From contig CAOLHI010001430.1 of assembly GCA_948474755.1 (NCBI GenBank), positions 186,001-250,000 of the forward strand: a stretch of 64,000 bases of DNA, read 5' to 3'. Positions 55,516 to 64,000 of the stretch are shown here, one piece after another; the stretch's first letter is position 1, and every line of letters starts with the position of its first letter. Below the pieces are notes generated by a model, which was not told the DNA's origin, did not search any database, and was given only the letters and a program-made list of their open reading frames with translations. The translations under genes were made by a program, and so were the position numbers. The stretch is from Ctenosaura bakeri (lineage: Eukaryota > Chordata > Lepidosauria > Squamata > Iguanidae).

Positions 55516-55821
55516 TGTAAGGAACTGAATTCACACACACAAATATAACAGTTCAAATACACTATTAAGAGTGTGATACATAGTACAGGGCTTCAGTGAG
55601 CAAACTGAAGGCAATTAGCAAAATTCAAAACATTAAAGGCAAAGAGTTTCTCATCCTGCCTGCAAGAGACCTTGAGGTTCTGGTTTAGCCTGGCAGCACT
55701 TATCACTACATTCCTAGCTTTGTTTATCTAACGGTCTCCAGTTCTCATACCTTGTTACAAGCAAGCTGCTACTTAACTCCTACACATGTCCCATAACTAA
55801 AATATGGAGGACTACCTGACA
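55516..55821 (-). mobile_element. Inverted gypsy-family LTR inside the 3' LTR
   Basis: On the minus strand it begins TGTCAGGTAGTCCTCC and ends at 55516 with GTTCCTTACA. 306 bp, complete. GAGAC flanks it on both sides (55511-55515 and 55822-55826), a 5-bp target duplication typical of gypsy insertion, so it is best explained as a solo LTR of a second element. The forward 3' LTR does not resume recognisably beyond 55827. Confidence 0.82.
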
Positions 55822-56039
55822 GAGACTGTCTGTCAGAGACAGATCAGTAATCTCTTTAAGTTCAATATTATTTCCTTTTGACCAGCAGAAGCTCTACAAG
55901 GCTGGAGTCTTTCTAAGCCCTATAAGCAGAGGCTGCGTATTGAAGGTGGGACCTACTGCATGTACAGCATAGGCTTTATCAAGGATTAAGGATCTCCACC
56001 AAATGGTCAAGATATAGGAAGAAAAAGTCATATCACAAT

Positions 56040-56530
56040 CACCACAGACAATGTATCTTTCTAGTTCAGTTTGGAATGCTTACTGAAGAAAGTCAAGGCA
56101 GAAAGTACAAAGGCAGATTTACAGCTGAACATGAAGAAAACAAAAATAATGATCACAGATTATTTACTTAACCTTAACGTAGATGAGGAAGACATTGAAA
56201 GAGTTCAAAATTTTCCATTCCTGCAGTCAAGAAATCAGAAGAGGACAAGGACTTGGAAGGGTAGTTATGAAGGAACTAGACAAGATCCTCATATGTTAAG
56301 ATATATCACTGAATAATAAAGTTAGGATTGTCCATACCATCATATCTCCCATTTCTATGGGAAAAGATGGACAGTTGTGCAATTGGATGGTAAAGAAAGC
56401 TGATAGGAAGAAAATAAACTCATCTGAAATGTGGTGCTGAAGAAGATTTCTATGGACATCCTGGACTGCTAAAAACACAAATGAATGGGTCATAGAGAAC
56501 AAATGACAAAAGATAAATGAATGGGTCATA
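56040..56530 (+). mobile_element. Bov-B/RTE-like LINE ORF2 fragment
   Basis: Frame 56071-56316 reads ECLLKKVKAESTKADLQLNM, KKTKIMITDYLLNLNV and an IERVQNFPFL-like block. Later frames give YGKRWTV and EMWC-type residues (56430). This is the RT C-terminal/thumb region of the LINE family also seen at 38040-38600. Stops are frequent. Confidence 0.68.
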
Positions 56531-57183
56531 GAGTTGCTCTAAAAGATGGCAGTTAACAGCAAGAACGTGTCTAATCAGCCTGGCAGTATCTACTAGAATT
56601 TAAGCCTAGGAGAGGTTTTCCCACCATCTGCAACCTGTGATATGTTTGATTGGCGATGCCAGCGACTGGAATGGCAATCATCTACAGATGTTCTGCACTG
56701 ACCTCCAGCTCTTCACTTAAGACACAAGAAGATATGAACAAACCTCACAGATCAGTGGTTCTCAACCTGGGGGTCGGGACTCCTTTGGGGTCGAATGACC
56801 ATTTTACAGGGGTCGCCGCTCCTCAATCCTGCCCCCCTTTTTAAAAGAAGGTGGCCTCACAGCTAATGGGAGCAGTGCTTCTGAGACGCCTGCGCTGGGA
56901 GGAGGGGAGAGGAGGCATGCTGGGCGTTTCCCCATCTTTCCCTGCCTGGTGGGAAAGCACTGGAGGAGCCTGAGGTGGAGCCGGAGGTGCGGAAAGCAAG
57001 AGGAGAGAGCTGGAGCCTGAATGTTAAGGCGGAGGTGAGGACACCGAGAAGAGAGAGCTGGAGCCGGAGCATTAAGGCGGAGGTGAGGACACCAAGAAGA
57101 GAGAGCTGGAGCCGGAGCGTTAAGGCGGAGGTGAGAAGAGGAGGGGAGAGGAGGCGTGCAGCTGGGCGCTGCTTGGATGCTCG

Positions 57184-57323
57184 TGCCTGCACCACACACA
57201 CACACACACACACGGAGGGCTTCCCCTTCAGTGTTCCTTTCCCCTTCATGCCGGCTTGCAGAGTCAGAGTTGCTTGCCGGGGCAAGTGAGCAGCCGGGCG
57301 CTGCTTGGACGCTCGCGCCCACA

Positions 57324-57360
<37 letters not shown>
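57184..57360. repeat. Two (CA)n runs within a duplicated ~140-bp block
   Basis: (CA)n at 57184-57210 and 57325-57360, each preceded by 'gggcgctgcttgga(t/c)gctcg' (57164 and 57297), so a segment of about 135-140 bp is duplicated. Confidence 0.85.
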
Positions 57361-57362
<2 letters not shown>

Positions 57363-57825
57363 GCTTCCCATTCAGGGTTTATGGCACTGCAGCAGGATGT
57401 CTGGGAGGTAAGATCCCGTCCCCTCACCCTCTTCGCCTCACGCTCATTCATGCCGGCGAACAGAGTTGCTTGCCGGGGTGAGCGAGCAGCTGGGCTCCGC
57501 TTGCTTCCCAAAGTGGCGGGGCTGCAGCAGCAGCGATCAACCAGTCGCCCATTCATTCTGGGCACGCCGCTCCGTGGGAGTTGTCAGTGTGGCTGTCGCC
57601 TTTGGTCCGGCAGGCAAAGGGGGAAACTTTCTTGTGGCAGATCTGCCATCCAACGGGGGAGATCGGTCCCTCCAAGACCGAGAACTCAGTCGGGAAAGGA
57701 GCAGGGGGCATCAGCCAAGGGCTTCGGTTTGTGTAGCAAGAGCCCCCGAGGCTCCTTGGTTGGTTTTGTTTTTTTCTTTTTTGATTTTTTGACCCAAAAG
57801 CACTGCTCAGATCCGTCCTGTGGAC

Positions 57826-57947
57826 TCTGGCCATTTCCACATCCCAGTGTTATAGCGCTATGATTCCACTTTCACCATCCTATGGAATCCTGGGGTTTGC
57901 AGTTCAAATAATAGCGCTATAACAGTCTAGTGCAGAAATAGCCAGGA
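57826..57947. mobile_element. MITE, TATAGCGCTAT family, nested in the hAT element
   Basis: 'tggccatttccacatccc' and 'gtgcagaaatagcca' are inverted ends. 'tatagcgctatgattccact' and 'aatagcgctataacag' follow inside. It lies wholly inside 56753-58491. Confidence 0.72.
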
Positions 57948-58499
57948 TGACTTTCTCCTCTTGCTTTTGTTGTGCGTGGACCCTTGGTGCTTGCCACACA
58001 CACATGCTGTGTTCTTTGCATTCCTCGCTTTTTGTATGTTCAGTGTCCGCACTCCCTTTAAGGGAGGGAGGGAGGGAGGGAGGGAGGCAGGAAGTGAAAC
58101 AAAACGCGTCTGCTTATGCCGCCGCCATCTTTCCTCTCTCCCTGTCCTTTCCTCCCTGCGCCTCATGTAAAATGTGGGCTGTTTCGGCATTGCCTTTGGG
58201 AGTGACCGGCTTTTTGAACTGTGGAAACCCAACATTCAGAACTAGAACTACTGCCTTAATTCTGGCATTGATGGACGCTTTCTGTGCTTAAAAAAGGGGG
58301 GAGGGTTACCAGTTTTTAGGCATTAGAAGTCTATCCAGGGCAGTGATTTAGGGCAGTGTTTCTAATCTATTTGATGTTGGAAATAACTAACTAACTAAAT
58401 AAATAACGAAAATGATTTTATGGTTGGGGGTCACCACAACATGAGGATCTGTATTAAGGGGTCGCGGCATTAGGAAGGTTGAGAACTACTGTCATAGAT

Positions 58500-59055
58500 C
58501 CATCTAGCTGCGTACAGTCTGTAGGAGACTGTGAACTATCATATTTACCCAGTGTTGCTCAGGATTTTATTTTCTCATAGGTAATACTTGTTAGAAATAC
58601 CATAGGAATTACCTTACCTTATCTTAGGAATTAGATGCGGTTGAAATACACAGATTTGAGATCCTGTGTCTGTAGTTTCCCAAACTGTGTTGTCCAGTAC
58701 CTGTAATTTTTCCCCATATTCCCCAATCCAATCTGTATTCAGAGTTGTTAACATACAGAGGTTGAGTTTCCGAGGGAATACACTGTCCTCCTCCTTCTTG
58801 CTGCTAGGCCTCATCTCTATAGCAACCAGCCTGAGGCCCAAGAGTTCACTGGCTGAGAATTCTAAAAGCTCCTCCTAAACTGCCAACCCCAGGATTCCAT
58901 AGAATCTTTTCAGGCAGCCAATCATATGAGGTCTTCTCGCCTGACACAGCCAATCATATGAGGTCTTCACCTGCCTGACAAAGACAAACTCACAAACTTT
59001 GACTTTTATATATTAGATTGAACCTGAGGCCAAACAGAAGACATTTTACCATTGA
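58500..59055. other. No gene; short tandem duplication at 58914-58985
   Basis: 'gccaatcatatgaggtcttc' is repeated with ~35-bp spacing (58917 and 58952), each followed by 'gcctgac'. Otherwise no feature is recognised. Confidence 0.45.
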
Positions 59056-59059
59056 ACCT

Positions 59060-59400
59060 TTGATCCACCTAGCTCAGTATTGTTTCTTCTAGATACACTG
59101 ACAGGCAGCAGCTCTTAGGGTTTCAGTCAGGGGTCTTTCCCAAAACTGCATAGAGATGCCAGCAATCAAACCTGGAATCTTTTGCATGCAAAACTGGAGC
59201 TCTGGCATTGTTAGCCTCAGTCGTGTAGGAACTTGGGAGCAGGGCGGAGGATTCGCCCCAGACAGCAATGTTTCTGGGGCATCCTGCCCCGTAGCCCCAC
59301 CCCCGCGCACCCTGTCCACCCTCCCTCCCTCCCTCCCTCCCTCCCTCCCTCCCACCCACCTTCCACACACTCCAAGCTCTGCCACTGGTTGGCCTCTCCC
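59060..59400 (-). mobile_element. tRNA-derived SINE, second family, split by a hAT element
   Basis: 'gatccacctagctcagtatt' (reversed tail side), 'ctgacaggcagcagctctta', 'atgccagcaatcaaacctgg' with reversed B-box, 'cttttgcatgcaaaactgg'. The head is interrupted by the element at 59218-59387. Confidence 0.72.
59218..59387. mobile_element. hAT-type non-autonomous element with (CCCT)n core
   Basis: CAGTCGTGTAGGAACTTGG start and CCAAGCTCTGCCACTG end, inverted. GTTAGCCT (59210-59217) and GTTGGCCT (59388-59395) form an 8-bp duplication with one mismatch. The interior contains a (TCCC)n run at 59320-59352. Same type as 15341-15591. Confidence 0.82.
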
Positions 59401-59524
59401 GATTACTGGAGAGCATTACGGGAGACCTTTCACTCATTACTGTCTAATCTGACTTGAAAACACCTCCCTAGGATTTCAGAATGGGGAACTTTAAAAAATG
59501 GGGAACTTTTTAAAAAAAATACTC

Positions 59525-59600
59525 ACACCTGCAGATGCTAGGATTGAACTTGGCAAAACAGGTTCCCCAGCACTGAGCTACAGTACCTCTGTGATCCGTT
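59525..59600 (-). mobile_element. tRNA-derived SINE head fragment, second family
   Basis: 'gatgctaggattgaacttgg' (reversed B-box) and 'ccccagcactgagctacagt' (reversed A-box) only. Confidence 0.6.
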
Positions 59601-60017
59601 GTATTCTGGCTTGCATGTAAATCTATCATTCTCCATCATAAACCAATGAACTCACATACAATAGAGTTTTGCAAGAGCATTTTTTCCCCTTTTAGCTCTT
59701 TCGAAGAAATTAATTTATGGTTTTGATTTGAGGGAAATTAGATTTGGCTTGAAGATAAGTATATGCATTTTTCCTTTCCAAACATTGCCAGTGACATCTA
59801 TAAAATCAAGAGAAGAAAAAGTACTTGGCTCTCAATACAAGAGCCATTCCAAGAAACGATGGAGAAAATTAAGAAATAAGCATCTCTGTTTAGGAAAGCA
59901 TTGTTAAAGAAGATAATCTTTTAACTGAAAGAGATTAAGATGAATTAGCAATGGAGCTTCCCCTTTAAACTAACTGCTTGTTTCTTTGTTTTTCGCCTCA
60001 AGGGAAACAGAATATTT
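59601..60017. other. No recognised feature
   Basis: AT-rich non-coding sequence. Confidence 0.35.
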
Positions 60018-60675
60018 ACTATATATCCTCATGTATAAGTCTAAAAGAATTTAGTCAAAAAACTGACTACAAAAAGCTGGATCAACTTATCCATGGGTCA
60101 ATGTAAGTATTGTTCCTTAACTCTTGTCAAAAAGGAACTACCACCTTCTCTGAGTAGAGTGGCAAAAGGTGAGAGCTTAGTCTGTTCTGAGGGAACCTTA
60201 AAAAAAAAACACTGACATCCTCTATTCTCTCTGCTGCAGTGCTGCTTCTGGCCTTTCCGGGCATATCTGTGTGGGAAAATGGTGCTGCCCCTCAATGAAG
60301 CATGGAGAGAGTAGAAGGGATTGGTGCTTATAGGTCCCCCCAGAATGGACTAGCTCTTGCCTTTCTCCACAACACTCACAGAATGAGATGGTTCCTTTTT
60401 TGAGAAGAGTTAATGCTCTTCCTTAACATTTATCAAAGAATGAATCATCCCCTTTTCTGAATAGTGTGATGAAAGGCCTTTCTGAATGCCTGGGCAGGAA
60501 AATGGAGATAGTTATGACCAGTGGTGGCTGGCCCCCTGTAGCAGCGCTGGTACCTTCCCGTTTCCATGACCCTCAACTTATCAATAGGTCATATCAAAAT
60601 CTATAATTTGGCCTCAAAACCTGCCCTTGACTTATACATGAGGTTGACTCGTACATAGATACTCTTATACAGTAT
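60018..60675. mobile_element. Non-autonomous DNA transposon with CTCATGTATAAGTC ends
   Basis: 'tatatcctcatgtataagtc' (60023-60042) and 'gacttatacatgaggttgac' (60629-60648) are inverted, and next to them 'caacttatccatgggtcaat' pairs with 'caacttatcaataggtcat'. The 650-bp interior has inexact duplicated blocks ('ttcttaactcttgtcaaaaa'-like at 60115 and 'ttccttaacatttatcaaag' at 60419) and no transposase. Superfamily not assigned. Confidence 0.65.
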
Positions 60676-60828
60676 TGTTCACAAGAACCTGCCATTACAC
60701 TAGGCAGGGTGAGGTAGATGTGTCTGGCAGTGGACGCTTAAGGACTGGTCGCTCATGTTGTGCTGGACGTCAACACCACACATCCTGCCCTGCACCTTCT
60801 AAGCTAGTCTGCAGACCTCAGGAGTGGT

Positions 60829-60955
60829 TATCCACCTTTGGTTCTCCAGATGTTTTGGACTTTAGCTCTCAGAAGCCTCAGACAGCTCAGTCAGTAGAGA
60901 TTCTGCAAGCTGACAAAGAAAACATCTAGAGGACCAGTGCCTAAGAACCACTGCT
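60829..60955. mobile_element. hAT-type palindromic MITE
   Basis: 'ccacctttggttctccagat' and 'atctagaggaccagtgccta' are inverted, with 'gttttggactttagctctca' next to the left end. Family of 7015-7150. Confidence 0.65.
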
Positions 60956-61568
60956 GCAGAGAACATTGCCCTATTATCAGTCTTTGTCATTGTATTGTCA
61001 GATTCAACTGTCAGTTTGGTCATTTTACACACATGGAATTGCATGGTTGGTGGATAGTCCATCTTGTTACAAGACTGTGCATACATTGGTGCACATGCAG
61101 GGGAGGCTAATTACCACTCAGAGCCCAACAGCACTTGGGCCAGAAGCAGACTGAGACCCACTGAGCTTAATGTTCTTTGCTACTGCATCATTTCTATTGT
61201 CTTTTTTTTAAAATCACAGTCAAAGAGTGGTTGGCTTGTTTGTTGATTTCCCACCCAAAATATGCATTATTTTCCACAACAAAATGACGTGTCTTCCAAA
61301 TGAAAAGTCTTTAGCATGAGGGAAGCAGTAACCATTTTTATACCCATATTCAGGATTATTCAAGTGAGTTTAAAATGTGAAACTGCATCTGCTCGGAGCA
61401 TATTAGAATGCAGAAACCGTTGTAAAACATGGGTTTAGAGGCAGGCAATTTGGGAAGGAAAAGAAGTAAAAGGTCCCTTGCATTCAACACAGCTAAAGAA
61501 ACACATACAGCTTTCTAAAGGGAGAGGGAATCAGGCCATTAAATCTTGGACTTAAAATTACTTAGTGA
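60956..61568. other. No recognised feature
   Basis: Non-coding. No exon or known repeat is supported. Confidence 0.35.
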
Positions 61569-61816
61569 AGAGCCAACATGGTGTATATATCTGAGTGGTG
61601 GACTAGGACACTGAGAGACCAGGCTTTGAATTACCACTCAGCCATGGAAACCCATTGAGTGACCTTGGGCAAGTCGCACAATTTCAGTCTCAGAGGAAGG
61701 CAAAGGCAAATCACCTCTGAACAAATTCTGCAAAGAAAACCCTATGATAACTTTGCCTTAAGGTCTCCCTAGGTCAGAAATTACCTGAAGGCACAGAGCA
61801 ACAACAACAACAACCA
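61569..61816 (+). mobile_element. tRNA-derived SINE (Bov-B-type tail), longest copy
   Basis: 'agagccaacatggtgtatat' head, 'tgagtgaccttgggcaagtc', 'aatcacctctgaacaaattc', 'ctccctaggtcagaaattac' and (CAA)n tail. The internal 'aacaaattctgcaaagaaaa' segment, missing in several shorter copies, is present here. Confidence 0.85.
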
Positions 61817-62265
61817 CTCAGTTTGGTGGATTTGAATTTCTTTTTATTTGGATATGAATAGTTTTTACATCGTAGTCCTCATCCTGCTCATGCAAGTGAC
61901 TTTTAAAGTCTGGTTGCAGTAAAATGGAGGATAAGAGATGTTGAATGAAATCTTCATTGTGTGCACTAAGTGAAACTAAAGATGTAAGATGGAGGAAGAG
62001 GAGGAGAAGGAGAAGGAGGGGTGAAGACTATATGACACCCTATTACTATAGTTCTTTGTAAGTTTTTTTAGTGGAATGTTGAAGTGGCATCGCTGGCCTC
62101 AAATGTACACATTGCACACATGTGCGCACACATATACCACTTTGGACATCCATTTAACCAAACAACATATAGAAGCAATAAATATCATCCAAAATGGAAT
62201 CCATGTACTGTACTGTAAGCAAACTGTGAAGAATTTACAGAGACTCACTTGTTAACTGACTGACT
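61817..62265. other. No recognised feature
   Basis: Non-coding; a GGA-rich purine patch at 61990-62025. Confidence 0.35.
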
Positions 62266-62487
62266 GCATGCATAATGCTTGCAAAGTCTCTTGGCCAGCT
62301 TAGGGTCTTTTCCCCCCTCAGCTCGATTTGCAAGCAGCATGTGTTTGCAAATGGTCTCAAGCACGCCTCCATAGGCAAGAAGAACTGATGAAAAGGTAAA
62401 ACCCCTGTTGAATTAAGGGAATTTGTCTTTAATTTGGAAGTATCAAAAGAGCGAATTCTCAGACAACAAGGTATAAAAATGTGTGGG
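62266..62487. repeat. Unnamed interspersed repeat, copy 2
   Basis: 'aatgcttgcaaagtctcttg', 'gccagcttagggtctttt', 'gatttgcaagcagcat' and 'aatttggaagtatcaaaaga' parallel 28475-28692 in order and orientation. Confidence 0.65.
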
Positions 62488-64000
62488 TTTCCCGTAAATG
62501 ACAATAAAAGCAGACAAAAAAATGACACACAGCTTTCATCTTATGCACAGTTTTTGGGAAATAAATCCCACCTAATTCATTGGGAGCTACTTTTATGTAG
62601 ACTTGGGTATGATTACATTGCAAGTCTCTCTAAAAAGGAAACTGAGGCTAAATCCTATACGCCTGGGAGTAAGTCCCATTGAGCTCAAGAAGGTTTTCCT
62701 CAAAGTTGATGAGCATGCGATGGCACTGTGGCTCTGTCAGAGATGCAAATGAAATGTTGTGTTAGAAAAAAGAAACAAATTCAGAGTTGCATAGGCTGGG
62801 TCTAATACATGCTGACATTTTTGGTTCCACTCTTTTCCCTTTAGCAGTACCCACCGCTGGAATGCATCCCCCAAAAACTCATCTGAAACTGAATTCATCC
62901 CTCAGGTGAAAAGACGTTCCACTAATATAGCAAACCCAGTTCTCCCACTAAAGATCTTTATGTATCCAAAACAGTCCCATCCATGTCCTAGGGAGAATGA
63001 GCAGCAGGCTGAGAGAGTCCCAAGGTTTGAAGAAGTATGTCCCCCCAAAAAAAGAGTTTTTTGGGGAAAAGTCCTAAAGATGCAGGCGCAGATTAGTTTC
63101 TGAGGTCAAAAAATGAAGCAGGGATGGAATAGAGTCTTCTGAAAAAGAGAGTGGATGGCTGACTGGCACCCTGAATGGGGACACTATATATTGTCATGTT
63201 TTGTCACAGGTTTCATTTGTACTTTTCACGTGGTCATTTTACCACTAACTACCTTGAATATCTGCTGGTCTAGAAATTTGGGTAGGAATCATTGCAAGTA
63301 ACTAGCGGTGGGAAGCTCCAAAAGCAACAACAATAAATCCACTGTTTTTAAAACTGGAACAGTGCCCATGGGAGGGAGGGGAGAAAGAACTCAGTGGATT
63401 AGGAGAAACCTCATCTAAATTCTCAGGAGTGAGAAGAATGAGCAGATCACATCAATGTCATAGAGGGAAACGGCTGCATAGCTGCAGGTATGGCCATTTG
63501 ATTGCAGTGATAACCTATTACTCCAGGTTTACCTGACAAAAGCCAAGGATTTCCCAAGAGAACCTTTCCTTAAGCTGCAGATAACGGCATCATTTCTACC
63601 CAGAGTGGCCATACTTGCTGGGAGATGCTTGCAGTTTTGTCTAAAACAGTAACTTCTCTAAGCTCTGCCTGAGAGTTCCCTTCTGAGTTACAGGACAGAC
63701 CTCCACTCATCCACACACGCCATGTGTCCTCTTCACTTCTCTGCTTTCTCTTTGGGACCACAAGTATCAAGGCACAGCCCTAGCCTCCCAACTGAACTCC
63801 AACCTTGTTTGTTTGTTAGTCAAATCATTTATTTATCACCTCTTGAATGTCCAAGGCTCTGAAGTGATGCCAACCAGCCCTTTCTGCTACATCCAGGTCA
63901 GATTAACTAAAGCCTTCATCTTAAAAGTTTTTTTTTTAATTTTATTGATGATAAAGAAAAACATAAACAGAACAAAAAAGAAAAACACCACGTGATACAC
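62488..64000. other. No recognised gene; one MITE arm at 63597-63665
   Basis: 63597-63665 ('cttgctgggagatgcttgca', 'gttttgtctaaaacagtaac') belongs to the 9862-9965 MITE family. The window ends in an A/T-rich stretch (63925-63990). No TMEM240 exon was seen. Confidence 0.4.

Larger units (their letters stand above)
56753..58491. mobile_element. hAT element with SPIN/URR1-like ends and CpG-rich interior
   Basis: The left end CAGTGGTTCTCAACCTGGGG and, at the right, GAAGGTTGAGAACTACTG are inverted. The 8-bp flanks TCACAGAT (56745-56752) and TCATAGAT (58492-58499) differ at one base. The subterminal blocks 'aggggtcgccgctc' and 'gtcaccacaacatgagg' plus 'gggtcgcggcattagg' match the SPIN/URR1-type hAT family as I know it. 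The 1.74-kb interior has no transposase frame. It holds three 48-bp GC-rich units (57004-57145), two (CA)n runs, a CpG-rich stretch (57430-57720), and GCCGCCGCCATCTTTCC (58119), a YY1-like site. Long frames on either strand here come from the CA/GT repeats. Confidence 0.85.

Noticed and set aside
56804..57565. A 253-codon minus-strand open frame, with overlapping long frames on both strands
   Set aside because: It runs through (CA)n and 48-bp GC-rich tandem repeats inside a hAT element, and gives Cys-Val repeats and no domain. Open by repeat composition.
57166..57863. Host gene exon captured by the hAT element (as a coding gene)
   Set aside because: CpG-rich and promoter-like features are present, but no translated frame shows a recognisable protein, so only a non-coding capture hypothesis is kept.

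Overview
The window is vertebrate nuclear DNA, most probably from a squamate reptile (lizard). It is intron-rich and gene-poor, and it is dominated by transposable elements of squamate type: near-full-length CR1 LINEs, Bov-B/RTE-like LINE pieces, an L2-like LINE end, tRNA-derived and 5S rRNA-derived SINEs, a DIRS tyrosine-recombinase element, a Ty3/gypsy element, solo LTRs and many hAT- and Tigger-like DNA transposons. Nothing looks bacterial, plasmid-borne or CRISPR-like. The species cannot be named from sequence alone.

One host gene is recognised: TMEM240, on the minus strand, with its last two coding exons at 16833-17041 and 13741-13889. Splice sites, reading phase and stop codon all agree, and together they give the C-terminal ~119 residues of a ~173-residue membrane protein. 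The 5' exons were not found between 17042 and 64000, so either the upstream intron exceeds 46.9 kb or those exons are missing from this assembly. The rest of the window is then mostly intron or intergenic repeat sequence.

Layout: 1-1.56 kb, decayed DIRS element. 2-13.3 kb, SINEs, CR1 ends, small MITEs and an 82-bp tandem repeat. 13.3-17.0 kb, TMEM240 3' end. 17-32 kb, SINE- and MITE-rich sequence with a CpG-rich transposon at 20.5-21.1 kb. 32.5-37.1 kb, CR1 copy A. 40.3-46.6 kb, a foldback hAT element split by CR1 copy B, which is itself split by a solo LTR. 46.7-49.4 kb, Tigger-like and other MITEs. 49.5-55.8 kb, a decayed Ty3/gypsy element whose RT is split by a second solo LTR and whose 3' LTR is broken by an inverted LTR. 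56.75-58.49 kb, a hAT element with SPIN/URR1-like ends and a CpG-rich, non-transposase interior. 58.5-64 kb, SINEs and DNA transposons.

The most informative result is the nesting order, which can be read from target-site duplications: hAT then CR1 then LTR at 40-46 kb; gypsy then LTR at 51.9 kb; 5S-SINE then hAT MITE at 7 kb; SINE then hAT at 15.3 and 59.2 kb. The two CR1 copies also share a 330-bp tract of about 99% identity, including the same 7-nt deletion inside RT. The tRNA-SINE, the 5S-SINE and a Bov-B-like LINE share related 3' tails. All identities and alignments were judged by eye.
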